Shown in pieces: positions 8,749 through 17,333 of a stretch of DNA of 64,000 bases. The DNA comes from Deltaproteobacteria bacterium (lineage in GTDB: Bacteria > Desulfobacterota > Desulfomonilia > UBA1062). The translations under genes were made by a program, and so were the position numbers. The stretch covers positions 1 to 64,000 of the forward strand of contig JAKPPU010000014.1 in NCBI GenBank assembly GCA_029547185.1, given 5' to 3'. The notes beneath the pieces are model-generated. The model was not told the origin of the DNA and searched no databases. It worked only from the letters and a program-made list of their open reading frames with translations. Numbering within the stretch: position 1 is the first letter of the stretch; every line of letters begins with the position of its first letter.

Positions 8749-9750
8749 TCATTTCCCCGCCTCTTTGGGCAACGAGATGGTAAAAAGGGTCCCTTCAGGG
8801 CTTGAGGAAAAGGTTATATTCCCGGAATGCATTTTCACCAGCCGGTACGAGATGGACAGTCCCAGACCGATGCCCTTGGGCTTGGTCGTAAAAAAGGGAT
8901 CGAAGATCCTGCTTCGGATATTCTCCGGAATCCCCTTGCCGGTGTCGCTCACGGAGATCTCGACATTCGCCCCCTGCTCTCTGAGGTGAACCTCCATGCT
9001 CCCGCCTGACGGCATGGATTGAACGGCATTGATGAACACGTTCATGAGCACCTGCTGCACCATGTCCGGATCGGCCTTGATCCTGACTTCCCCCGGGGGA
9101 TAGAACTCCATGATACGGACATGGTTCGATCGGGCGGCCTCCCTTACCATGAAGACGGTGTCCTCGATTGTCTTCTTCAGATCGCAGGGCCGCACGTTGA
9201 GCTTCTTGGGCCGTGCAAAGTCGAAAAAACTGAGGAGCAGCTTGTTGAGCCTGTCGACCTCGATGATGATCCTGCTGATATAGGCGCTCCTCGTGTCGTT
9301 CTCGGGAATCTCTTCCTTGAGCGCCTGGGCAGTGGTCTTGATGCCGGCAAGGGGGTTGCGGATCTCGTGGGCGATTCCTGAGGTGAGCTCTCCTACCGTG
9401 GCGAGCTTATCCATCTTCAGGAGCTCCTGTTCGAGCCGATAGATCTCGGAGACATCGGTCAATATGATCGCCTGGTTTCCGCCCGACAGAGTTACCCTGC
9501 CCAGCCGAACGGTGATGCGCTCATCCCCCTTTGTCCGGAATATGAGATCTTTCTTTCCCGAGCCCTGGCGGACGACTTCATTGACGTTGACCCCTTTGAG
9601 CCCGTCATGATCGATGCCCATGTACTCCAGGGCCGCTCTGTTCGCGTAGGTAATGGCTCCAGCTTCGTCGGCAAGCATGATTCCGGTGGGCAGCTCCTCG
9701 ATGAGCTCAGTCATGACCTTCCTGTCCATACCCCCTATAGTACCCAACAT
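8749..9750 (-). CDS. soluble PAS-domain histidine kinase (NtrB-like)
   Basis: A 333-residue sensor kinase with no membrane segment. Residues about 10-110 are a PAS domain (LPTGIMLADEAGAITYANRA), followed by a HisKA dimerisation helix with the phospho-acceptor motif AHEIRNPLAG and a HATPase_c domain with N box (MNVFINAVQSM), G1 (VSDTGKGIP) and G2 (GIGLGLSIS). No response regulator is adjacent, so it is an orphan kinase. The start at 9750 has GGAAG 9 bases upstream; 9729 is an alternative, and the longer frame from 9852 would run through putative operator boxes. It is divergent from mraZ and 33 bases from tolQ on the same strand. Confidence 0.85.
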   Translation of the reverse strand: MLGTIGGMDRKVMTELIEELPTGIMLADEAGAITYANRAALEYMGIDHDGLKGVNVNEVVRQGSGKKDLIFRTKGDERITVRLGRVTLSGGNQAIILTDVSEIYRLEQELLKMDKLATVGELTSGIAHEIRNPLAGIKTTAQALKEEIPENDTRSAYISRIIIEVDRLNKLLLSFFDFARPKKLNVRPCDLKKTIEDTVFMVREAARSNHVRIMEFYPPGEVRIKADPDMVQQVLMNVFINAVQSMPSGGSMEVHLREQGANVEISVSDTGKGIPENIRSRIFDPFFTTKPKGIGLGLSISYRLVKMHSGNITFSSSPEGTLFTISLPKEAGK

Positions 9751-9776
9751 CAGATAAAACTTCCAGAAAAATCTAT

Positions 9777-9799
9777 CCACTATTTGGCACTTTTTGCAT
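9777..9799 (-). promoter_or_regulatory. MraZ-box-like repeats upstream of the histidine kinase
   Basis: On the minus strand AAAAAGTGCC is followed 10 bases later by TAGTGGA, so AGTG recurs at one helical turn. The longer block TATGCAAAAAGTGCCA matches, apart from one C, a block in the opposite orientation just upstream of mraZ. MraZ is known to bind tandem G-rich repeats (TGGGN in E. coli, AAAGTG-type in Mollicutes). Assignment as an operator is inference. Confidence 0.4.
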
Positions 9800-9893
9800 A
9801 AACCATCTATCCGGATAATTGCAAGAAATTTTAGTAATTTTTTTCCAGCCATTTGCCGAAGATGATGTTGACAAGGCTAGGTACTTATTATAT

Positions 9894-9928
9894 ATGCCAA
9901 AAAGTGCCATTATGTGTCAAAGTGCTGA
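9894..9928 (+). promoter_or_regulatory. MraZ-box-like repeats upstream of mraZ
   Basis: Three units AAAGTGCC, ATGTGTC and AAAGTGCT follow each other at 8-10 base spacing just upstream of the mraZ ribosome binding site (GAGGGG). Tandem repeats of this kind at this place are the known autoregulatory site of MraZ in other bacteria. The exact consensus in this lineage is not known to me. Confidence 0.45.
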
Positions 9929-9937
9929 GGGGCAAAG

Positions 9938-10381
9938 ATGTTTAAAGGGCATTACATCAATTCCATAAACGACAAGGGCCGACTGAGCATCCCGGCGAAA
10001 TTCAGAGAAGTCCTGAGCGGGAGCGAAGCGGACGTCCTCATCGTCACCAAGGCCCTCGATCAATGCCTCATGGCCTATGCCCCCGAAGAGTGGGAACGGA
10101 TGGAGCAGAAGGCTGCGGCCTTATCCACGATCAGGCGGGCGGACATCATCTTCAAACGTCACGTAATGGGCTCTGCCGAGGAATGCCAAATCGACGGTCA
10201 GGGGCGGATCCTGGTTCCTTCCAGCCTGCGCGATTATGCGGGCCTGAAGAAGAAATGCCTCTTCGTAGGCGTTGCCGACCGCTTCGAGATCTGGGATGTC
10301 GAGACGTACGACTTGTATATGAAGGAGGCCCTGAAAGATCCCGACAGCTTGAGGGAAAAACTCGCCGAGCTGGGTCTGTAG
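9938..10381 (+). CDS. mraZ: MraZ, transcriptional regulator of the dcw cluster
   Basis: A 147-residue protein with two SpoVT/AbrB-like (swapped-hairpin) domains; the signatures are INDKGRLSIPAKFRE near the N-terminus and DGQGRILVPSSLRDYA in the second half. MraZ forms ring-shaped oligomers that bind repeats upstream of its own gene and control the division cluster. It opens the dcw cluster and is followed by rsmH after 4 bases. The start has GAGGGG upstream. Confidence 0.96.
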   Translation: MFKGHYINSINDKGRLSIPAKFREVLSGSEADVLIVTKALDQCLMAYAPEEWERMEQKAAALSTIRRADIIFKRHVMGSAEECQIDGQGRILVPSSLRDYAGLKKKCLFVGVADRFEIWDVETYDLYMKEALKDPDSLREKLAELGL

Positions 10382-10385
10382 GCCT

Positions 10386-11306
10386 ATGCAGCATGTCCCG
10401 GTACTCCTGAACGAAGTTACGGAGGTAATAATGCCGCACGACGGCGGCCGATATTTCGACGGCACCCTGGGATACGGCGGGCATGCAAGGGCTATCCTGG
10501 AAAAGAGCTCCCCCACGGGCGAGCTTGCAGGCACCGACCTCGACCGGGCGGCCATCGTCAGACTCTCCGCCGAACTGGCACACTATGCGGGAAGAGTACA
10601 CCTCTTCCAGGGAAATTACACTGAGATAGACAGGATATGTACCATGCTCGGATGGGAAAGCCTCGATGGTATTGTGCTCGATCTCGGGATGTCGTCGACA
10701 GCCCTCGATGATCCCGATCGGGGGTTTTCCTTTCTCAGAGAAGGTCCTCTCGACATGAGGTTTTCGCCGGAGAACCCCCTGACCGCCTCTATCGTCGTGA
10801 ACTCCTATGAGGAAGGCAGGCTGGCATCGATCATACGCGAGTACGGCGAAGAGCGGTTTGCAAAGCGCATTGCCCGACGCATCGTTCAGTCGAGGCCGAT
10901 AGAAACGACGACGCGACTCGCCGACATCGTGAGCTCTGCCATTCCGAGGCGTTTCTGGCCTGCAAAGATCCACCCTGCAACGAGAACCTTCCAGGCCATC
11001 CGCATGGAGGTCAATCAGGAGATCGAAAACTTGAGCGCCTTCCTCCCGAAGGCATCGAACCTTCTCGATATCGGCGGGGTCATGGCGATCATCTCGTTCC
11101 ATTCTCTCGAAGACCGGATCGTGAAACGCTTCTTCTCGGGAGCACCGGAAGAATTCGTTTACCCGCGAGGACTCCCAGCACCGGAGGAAGCCGGGCCCAA
11201 GCTCGAAAGAGTCACGCGCAAGCCCATAATTCCCTCACCCGAGGAGATAGAGGAGAACCCCAGATCGAGAAGCGCCCGCCTCAGGGCTGCACGGAGGGTC
11301 TCGTGA
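10386..11306 (+). CDS. rsmH: 16S rRNA (cytosine-N4)-methyltransferase RsmH (MraW)
   Basis: A 306-residue SAM-dependent methyltransferase that modifies C1402 of 16S rRNA. Visible family blocks are HVPVLLNEV at the start, YFDGTLGYGGHARAIL (SAM motif I), VLDLGMSSTALDDPDRGFSF, ATRTFQAIRMEVNQE and ISFHSLEDRIVK. Length is typical. It overlaps ftsL by 4 bases. Confidence 0.97.
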   Translation: MQHVPVLLNEVTEVIMPHDGGRYFDGTLGYGGHARAILEKSSPTGELAGTDLDRAAIVRLSAELAHYAGRVHLFQGNYTEIDRICTMLGWESLDGIVLDLGMSSTALDDPDRGFSFLREGPLDMRFSPENPLTASIVVNSYEEGRLASIIREYGEERFAKRIARRIVQSRPIETTTRLADIVSSAIPRRFWPAKIHPATRTFQAIRMEVNQEIENLSAFLPKASNLLDIGGVMAIISFHSLEDRIVKRFFSGAPEEFVYPRGLPAPEEAGPKLERVTRKPIIPSPEEIEENPRSRSARLRAARRVS

Positions 11307-11593
11307 AGAACGGCCTCTCGCTGGAAATACTCCCCGCCAGCATCATCGTGCTCTGCTTCTTCACGGCATGGGCATTTTTCCATATCTGGACCAGGCACAT
11401 GGCCACCGAGCTCGGCTACCGGATATCCGCAGAGCAGTCCACGAAAGAAGAGCTCCTGGGTGAAAACAAATCGCTGAAGCTGGAAATCTCAACCCTGAAG
11501 AGCTCGAAAAGGCTGGAAGCAATAGCAAGGGACAGGCTGGGAATGAGCACCCCCAACCCGGATCAGGTCGTTTACTTATGGATCAAAGAGTAA
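11303..11593 (+). CDS. ftsL: FtsL-like division protein
   Basis: A 96-residue bitopic membrane protein: a hydrophobic segment near residues 8-27 (ILPASIIVLCFFTAWAFF) and a periplasmic leucine-zipper-like coiled coil (KEELLGENKSLKLEISTLKS). The C-terminal ARDRLGMSTPNPDQVVYL is the conserved FtsL/DivIC tail. The identification rests on this topology plus its position between rsmH and ftsI. It overlaps both neighbours (4 and 16 bases), implying coupled translation. Confidence 0.85.
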   Translation: MKNGLSLEILPASIIVLCFFTAWAFFHIWTRHMATELGYRISAEQSTKEELLGENKSLKLEISTLKSSKRLEAIARDRLGMSTPNPDQVVYLWIKE

Positions 11594-13293
11594 AGATCAT
11601 CCGTGTCTTGTTCGTCGCGCTCCTCGCGATCATCGGGGTGCGCGCGTTCGATCTCCAGATCATCAAGCCGGATAAGGTCCTCGCCATGGCCCATAAGAGA
11701 TTCGACCACAACATCAAGCTGAGCTCGTACCGGGGCGCCATATACGACAGGAGCGGACAGCCTCTGGCGATCAGCCTCGATGTGAAGTCCATAGCGGCGA
11801 ATCCCAGGCTCATAACGAATCCCTCGGCAACGGCATCGAAACTGGCGAGGGTGCTCAAAATCAATGAGCATTCCCTGAGAAAAAAGCTCGACTCCTCGAG
11901 GTATTTCGTCTGGGTAAAGCGCCAGGTTCCGCCTGACGAGGTGGCGCAAATCGAAAAGCTCAACATCCGCGGAATCGGGTATTACAATGAATCGAAGAGA
12001 TTCTACCCCGAGTGCGATTCCCTCGGAAACATACTCGGGATCGTGGGCATAGACGGCCAGGGGCTTGAGGGCCTCGAGCTCCTCTTCGACAACCTCCTCA
12101 AGGGGAAACCGCGGCATATCGAGGTCCACAAGGACGGAATGGGAAGAATCATCTATGCCCGGGGCCTGCCGCCGGATGAGGCAAAGGACGGGTACACCCT
12201 CCGGCTCACCCTCGACAGGAGGCTCCAGTATGTCGCCTATTCCGAGCTCGAGCAGGTCGTGAAGCAGCAGAACGCTCATTCCGGTTTCGTCATTATCACC
12301 AACCCGTTCACCGGAGAGATCTATGCCCTGGCATCGTATCCGAGCTTCAATCCCAATCTCGGCACATACAGGACCATGGAGGGGCACAGAAACCTTGCCG
12401 TCGTGGACCTCTTCGAGCCGGGATCCGTCGTGAAGCCCATATGGGTCGGCTGGGGAATGGACAACGGACGCATGAAGCCCACCCAGACCGTGTTCTGCGA
12501 AAACGGCCTCTATGCCTTCCACCGCATCTTCATCCACGACCATGAAAAATACGGCTGGCTCCCGGTGAGCGATGTCATCAAGTTCTCGAGCAACATCGGG
12601 ATGGTGAAGCTCATGGACCCTGTCAAGTCGGACGACATGTACGCCTGCCTCGACCTCTTCGGCCTCACATCGCAGACAGGCATCCAGTTCCCGGGTGAGC
12701 CCAGAGGGCAGATCCGTCAGCCGAGGAGATGGACGACCGTGGACAAGGCCGTCATCTCCTATGGACAGGGCTTCGCCGTCACGGGAATCCAGCTCATCAC
12801 CGCCTTCAACGCCCTGGTCAACGGCGGCATGCTCATGAAGCCGTACATCGTCGACCACATCATCGACGCCCAGGGCAAAGAGGTAGAGTCTTTCCGCCCC
12901 ACCATCGTCAGGAAGGTGATCTCCCCGCAGACCTCGGAACAGATCCTCGACATCCTCAAAACCGTGACTTTGAAGGGAGGCACTGCAGAAGGTGCGAGCA
13001 TGAACTCCTTCCAAGTCTTCGGAAAGACGGGAACTGCGCAGAAGGTTGATCCCCTGACGGGCGCTTATTCAAAAAAAGACTATGTTTCAAATTTCATCGG
13101 AGGTATTATCGACGCCAGCGGAAAACCGAGGCTCACCATGATCGTATGCATCAACGAACCGCGGCTTTACTACTATGCAAGCATCGTGGCCTGCCCTGCA
13201 TTCAAGAACATCATGCAGAAGTGCACCAACATCATGGATGTGAGCCCGAACATCACGGTAGCCAGCAAAGGAGGAACGGGTGAAGGCATCTGA
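11578..13293 (+). CDS. ftsI: FtsI (PBP3), septal peptidoglycan transpeptidase
   Basis: A 571-residue class B penicillin-binding protein. After a short cytoplasmic tail and membrane anchor (VLFVALLAIIGVRAFDLQII) comes the pedestal domain with YRGAIYDRSGQPLAIS, and then the transpeptidase with the three active-site motifs: SVVK (Ser about 283, in FEPGSVVKP, where most relatives have STFK), SSN in KFSSNIG, and KTGTAQK (Lys about 483). No PASTA domain is present. It forms septal crosslinks with FtsW. Confidence 0.95.
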   Translation: MDQRVKIIRVLFVALLAIIGVRAFDLQIIKPDKVLAMAHKRFDHNIKLSSYRGAIYDRSGQPLAISLDVKSIAANPRLITNPSATASKLARVLKINEHSLRKKLDSSRYFVWVKRQVPPDEVAQIEKLNIRGIGYYNESKRFYPECDSLGNILGIVGIDGQGLEGLELLFDNLLKGKPRHIEVHKDGMGRIIYARGLPPDEAKDGYTLRLTLDRRLQYVAYSELEQVVKQQNAHSGFVIITNPFTGEIYALASYPSFNPNLGTYRTMEGHRNLAVVDLFEPGSVVKPIWVGWGMDNGRMKPTQTVFCENGLYAFHRIFIHDHEKYGWLPVSDVIKFSSNIGMVKLMDPVKSDDMYACLDLFGLTSQTGIQFPGEPRGQIRQPRRWTTVDKAVISYGQGFAVTGIQLITAFNALVNGGMLMKPYIVDHIIDAQGKEVESFRPTIVRKVISPQTSEQILDILKTVTLKGGTAEGASMNSFQVFGKTGTAQKVDPLTGAYSKKDYVSNFIGGIIDASGKPRLTMIVCINEPRLYYYASIVACPAFKNIMQKCTNIMDVSPNITVASKGGTGEGI

Positions 13294-14734
13294 GATCTCG
13301 GCAGCAGTTCCCGGATCGAGGATCAGGGGCGAAGAGAGGGAGTTCTCCCGCTTGAGGGCCGATTCCCGTTCCGTCAGGCCCGGGGATGCCTTTATTGCGC
13401 TCAAGGGGAGCGTCACGGACGGACACAGGTATATCGATGCCGCACTCAAGGCAGGCGCACAGACCGTCATCTGCAATGAGGGCCATCCCGGGCTCGATTC
13501 CGGCATCACCGTCGTCGAGGTTCCCGATACGAAAGAGGCCCTCGTCCGGATTCTCCCGTGCCTTTTCCCCCATGCCCGGAAGGTGAAGCTTATCGGCATA
13601 ACCGGTACGAGCGGAAAGACAACCACCACCTATCTCATCGAATCCATCCTCAAGGCTGCGGGCATGAACCCGGGCGTGATCGGCACCATAAACATAAGGT
13701 ATAACGGGATAGCGACCGATTCCTCGGTCACCACGCCGGGCCCGGTCGACCTCTTCGAGTATCTGGGCACTATGGGCCTCTCGCGCGTGAATGCCTGCGT
13801 GATGGAAGTGAGCTCCCATTCTCTCGACCAGGAGAGGATCATGGGGCTGGAGTTCGACTGCGCCATATTCACGAATCTGAGCCATGACCACCTCGACTAT
13901 CACAAGGACATGGAAACATACTTCCAGGCCAAGAGAAAGCTCTTCGACCGCACATATCTCAAAGGCAGGCCCGTCGTAAACGCCGACGACGAGTTCGGCA
14001 GGCGGCTCATCGAAGAGGTGCAGGGGGCCATAACCTTCGGCAGGAGGCCCGGTGCAGACATAAGCATACCCTCGCTGAGGAACACCCCGAAAGGCCTGAT
14101 CATGTCCCTCACCACGCCCATGGGCGAGTTTCCCGTACGGAGCAGTCTCATGGGAGAGATCAATGCCTGCAACATCATGGCCGCTGTCGGGGCCGCGACG
14201 GCACTGGGCATCGACAGGGATTCGATCATCAGAGGCATCGAGGGGCTCGAGCATGTCCCCGGCCGGATGGAGCCGGTCAGGAATGAACATGGACTGAACA
14301 TCATCGTGGACTACGCCCACAAGCCGGATGCCCTCAAGAATGTCCTCACCTCTGCCAGAGGGATGACCAGGGGCCGGCTCATAACGGTGTTCGGCTGCGG
14401 CGGAGACAGGGACAAGACAAAGAGGCCCGTCATGGGATCGATAGCGGCGCAGAGCTCGGATCTCGTGATCGTGACGTCGGACAACCCCCGCACCGAAGAT
14501 CCCCTCGCGATCATCAACGACGTCCTTCAGGGGATCCCGGACAGGACCTACGTTTCCGTAGAGCCTGACCGTGAGGAGGCAATCAGGCTCGGCATCGCCT
14601 CGATGCGGGAAGACGACTGCCTCGTCATTGCAGGAAAGGGACATGAAACGTACCAGATCATCGGATCGGACAAGAGGCCTTTCGATGACCGGAAGTGCGT
14701 GTGCAAAGTTCTAAGGGAGATATACGAAGCATGA
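13280..14734 (+). CDS. murE: UDP-MurNAc-tripeptide synthetase MurE (DAP-adding)
   Basis: A 484-residue Mur ligase: N-terminal uridine-binding domain (LRADSRSVRPGDAFIALKG), ATP-binding P-loop ITGTSGKTTTTYLIE and the C-terminal domain carrying DNPRTEDP. The DNPR motif is the known marker of meso-diaminopimelate rather than lysine specificity. Translation begins at a GTG (13280) that overlaps the ftsI end by 14 bases, with AAAGGAGG upstream. Confidence 0.96.
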   Translation: MKASEISAAVPGSRIRGEEREFSRLRADSRSVRPGDAFIALKGSVTDGHRYIDAALKAGAQTVICNEGHPGLDSGITVVEVPDTKEALVRILPCLFPHARKVKLIGITGTSGKTTTTYLIESILKAAGMNPGVIGTINIRYNGIATDSSVTTPGPVDLFEYLGTMGLSRVNACVMEVSSHSLDQERIMGLEFDCAIFTNLSHDHLDYHKDMETYFQAKRKLFDRTYLKGRPVVNADDEFGRRLIEEVQGAITFGRRPGADISIPSLRNTPKGLIMSLTTPMGEFPVRSSLMGEINACNIMAAVGAATALGIDRDSIIRGIEGLEHVPGRMEPVRNEHGLNIIVDYAHKPDALKNVLTSARGMTRGRLITVFGCGGDRDKTKRPVMGSIAAQSSDLVIVTSDNPRTEDPLAIINDVLQGIPDRTYVSVEPDREEAIRLGIASMREDDCLVIAGKGHETYQIIGSDKRPFDDRKCVCKVLREIYEA

Positions 14735-16101
14735 AGCTCAAGGCATCAGAAATCGCTGAATGCACCAGGGGAGCCATCACTTCCGGCAGTCCCGATACCC
14801 TCTTCACGGGGATATCGACAGACTCGAGGGCCATCCGAAACGGTGATCTCTTCGTTGCCCTGGGGGGCGAGAAGTTCGACGGCCACGTATTCGTGTCCGA
14901 AGCCGTCTCAAAAGGGGCTGCCGGATCGATCGTCATGAGGGAAGGCATCCACGGCAAGGGCACGGTCATAACGGTGGAGGATACCCTGACCGCCCTGGGA
15001 GACATCGCGGGATACGTGAGAAGCGGATTCGGCGCGACCATCGTCGGCATCACAGGCTCTACGGGCAAGACGACCGTCAAGGAGCTGTGCTCGTCGATCC
15101 TCTCTCTCGAGGGGCACTGCCTCAAGACGGAAAAGAACTACAACAACCTCATCGGCGTTCCCCTGACCCTGTTCACGCTTAACGACAGCCATAGGTTCGC
15201 GGTCATCGAGATGGGCACGAACCGCTTCGGGGAGATCGAACGGCTTTCAGCTATCACCCGGCCCCACGCATCGATCCTCACCAACATCAACCCCGTGCAC
15301 TTAAGCGGCTTGAGGAGCATATCGGGGATCATCAAGGAGAAGCAGGCCATCTTCAGGAACACCCAGGAAAACGGCATCGCCGTCATCAATCCCCATCTGG
15401 AGAACATGGACAGGGTGGAGATACCGGTGAACCTGACCGTCGTCACCTACTCCGGCTCGGAGCGCGCGGATGTCACCTTGAAGAAGATCCACTACCAGGG
15501 CCTCGACGGGACGGACGCCTCCATCGGCCTCGGAGGGAAAACCATCCGCACGCGCGTTCCCCTGCCGGGCATGCACAACGTATGCAACGCCCTGGCGGCT
15601 GCAGCCTGCGCCATGGGACTGGGAATAGATCCCGAGAAGATCGAGCACGGCATCGCGAACGCGAAGTTCCCGGGGATGCGCTCCGAGATCATCGTCTCGG
15701 ACCACATCTCCATCATCAACGACTCCTACAACGCGAACCCGGCCTCCGTGAAGGCCGCCCTGCAGATGCTCGCCTCCTCTCCCCACAGTTTCCGCGTGGC
15801 GGTCCTGGGTGACATGCTGGAGCTCGGCGGAGAGACGAACTACTGGCACGAGCAGATGGGCCAGTGGGTGGCAGACTCCCGTGTCGACAGGCTCGTCGTT
15901 ACGGGGCAGATGTCCGGGATCGTCTCCAATTCCGCGATCGAGAGAGGAATGGACGCATCCTCGGTATACATTGCAGAAGGTTTGAGCGAGATCATCTCGA
16001 ACCTCTCAGACGTGCTCGACAAGGACGCCATCGTTCTGGTCAAGGCTTCGAGGGCGCTGCATCTGGACGAGGTGGTGACCCATCTGAAGGCGGTGGCGTA
16101 A
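14731..16101 (+). CDS. murF: UDP-MurNAc-pentapeptide synthetase MurF
   Basis: A 456-residue Mur ligase that adds D-Ala-D-Ala. The P-loop is GITGSTGKTTVKEL; the central domain has ALAAAACAMGLG and NDSYNANPASVKAAL, and LGDMLELG marks the C-terminal domain. The ATG at 14731 overlaps the murE TGA (ATGA), which is a better start than the in-frame codon 12 triplets earlier inside murE. Its D-Ala-D-Ala substrate must come from a Ddl encoded elsewhere. Confidence 0.96.
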   Translation: MKLKASEIAECTRGAITSGSPDTLFTGISTDSRAIRNGDLFVALGGEKFDGHVFVSEAVSKGAAGSIVMREGIHGKGTVITVEDTLTALGDIAGYVRSGFGATIVGITGSTGKTTVKELCSSILSLEGHCLKTEKNYNNLIGVPLTLFTLNDSHRFAVIEMGTNRFGEIERLSAITRPHASILTNINPVHLSGLRSISGIIKEKQAIFRNTQENGIAVINPHLENMDRVEIPVNLTVVTYSGSERADVTLKKIHYQGLDGTDASIGLGGKTIRTRVPLPGMHNVCNALAAAACAMGLGIDPEKIEHGIANAKFPGMRSEIIVSDHISIINDSYNANPASVKAALQMLASSPHSFRVAVLGDMLELGGETNYWHEQMGQWVADSRVDRLVVTGQMSGIVSNSAIERGMDASSVYIAEGLSEIISNLSDVLDKDAIVLVKASRALHLDEVVTHLKAVA

Positions 16102-17181
16102 ATGATCTATCATCTCCTCTATCCGCTCCATACGGACTACAGCATCTTCAACGTCTTCAAGTACATCACCTTCAGGTCTATCTATGCCACCATCACCGCG
16201 CTGCTCATCTGCCTTCTCCTGGGCCCGTGGTTCATCCGAAAGCTCACCGAGCTCAAGTTCAGAGAGCGCATCAACGGCTACACCCCGAAGACGCATGCCG
16301 GGAAATCCGGAACGCCCACCATGGGCGGAATCCTCATTCTCTTCGCCGTGGCCCTCTCGACGCTCTTGTGGGCCGACCTCTCGAACATTTACATGTGGCT
16401 CGGCATGCTCATTCTCATCTCCTTCGGGCTGGTGGGATTCATCGATGACTACATCAAGACGATAGACGGAAACATGCACGGCGTTCCCGGGCGCGTGAGA
16501 CTCCTCATCGAGTTCGCCGTGGCTGCGGTCGTAGGCTACATCCTCATCAACATCCCCGGCTTCGACCGCTCCATCGTGATACCCTTCTTCAAGCACATAA
16601 CCATCAATCTGGGCGTTTTCTACATCCCCTTCGCCATGCTCGTGATCGTGGGCTCCGCGAACGCGGTCAACCTCACCGACGGTCTCGACGGCCTGGCGAT
16701 CGGCCCATGCACGATCGCTGCCGCGACATACCTCGTCTTTGCCTACGTGACGGGGAACATCAAGGCGGCCTCCTACCTCCAGCTCCCCTTCTTCTCAGGC
16801 GTGGGCGAGGTGGCGATCTTCCTTGCCGCCATCGTGGGCGCAGGCATGGGATTCCTCTGGTACAACGCATATCCTGCTCAGGTGTTCATGGGCGACGTCG
16901 GATCATTGAGCCTGGGAGGCATCCTGGGAACGGCTGCCCTGATCACGAAGCAGGAGGTGCTGCTGTTGGTGGTCGGCGGTATTTTTGTCATGGAAGTCGG
17001 GTCTGTCATCCTTCAGGTGGGCTTCTTCAAGTTCACCAAGGGCAGACGCATATTCAGGATGGCCCCCATTCATCATCACTTCGAGCTCAAGGGATGGCCG
17101 GAGCCCAAGATCATCGTGAGGTTCTGGGTCATTTCCATCTTTTTGGCAATGGTGGCCATTTCGACGCTGAAGCTGAGGTAA
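16102..17181 (+). CDS. mraY: phospho-MurNAc-pentapeptide translocase MraY
   Basis: A 359-residue polytopic enzyme (about ten membrane segments) that transfers phospho-MurNAc-pentapeptide to undecaprenyl phosphate, making lipid I. Conserved blocks are [26 protein letters not shown] (aspartate-rich), [29 protein letters not shown] and [18 protein letters not shown]. The start follows the murF TAA directly. Confidence 0.97.
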   Translation: MIYHLLYPLHTDYSIFNVFKYITFRSIYATITALLICLLLGPWFIRKLTELKFRERINGYTPKTHAGKSGTPTMGGILILFAVALSTLLWADLSNIYMWLGMLILISFGLVGFIDDYIKTIDGNMHGVPGRVRLLIEFAVAAVVGYILINIPGFDRSIVIPFFKHITINLGVFYIPFAMLVIVGSANAVNLTDGLDGLAIGPCTIAAATYLVFAYVTGNIKAASYLQLPFFSGVGEVAIFLAAIVGAGMGFLWYNAYPAQVFMGDVGSLSLGGILGTAALITKQEVLLLVVGGIFVMEVGSVILQVGFFKFTKGRRIFRMAPIHHHFELKGWPEPKIIVRFWVISIFLAMVAISTLKLR

Positions 17182-17186
17182 GGTCT

Positions 17187-17333
17187 ATGGAGAACACGGA
17201 GATCAAGGAAAATGAGCTCGATTATCTGAAGATGGTTGTCAGCATCTATGCGGATCGCGAGGAGGACGAGATGATCGCCCTGTTCCTTGCGCGTATCAAC
17301 CAGAGTCTGGAAAGGATGAAAGCTTGCGCATAG
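17187..17333 (+). CDS. small acidic protein of unknown function between mraY and murD
   Basis: A 48-residue frame (MENTEIKENELDYL at the start, SLERMKACA at the end) begins 5 bases after the mraY stop and overlaps the TTG start of murD by 10 bases. GAGG and AAGG lie in ribosome-binding position. The product is acidic at its N-terminus, predicted helical, with no signal or membrane segment. It fills exactly the space between two essential genes with tight spacing at both ends, which argues for real translation, if only as a coupling device for murD. I do not recognise a family. Confidence 0.6.
   Translation: MENTEIKENELDYLKMVVSIYADREEDEMIALFLARINQSLERMKACA

Noticed and set aside
11572-14644. 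Long antisense frames opposite ftsI and murE (about 480 and 463 codons)
   Set aside because: Same effect: shadows of high-GC coding sequence with no family resemblance or binding sites.
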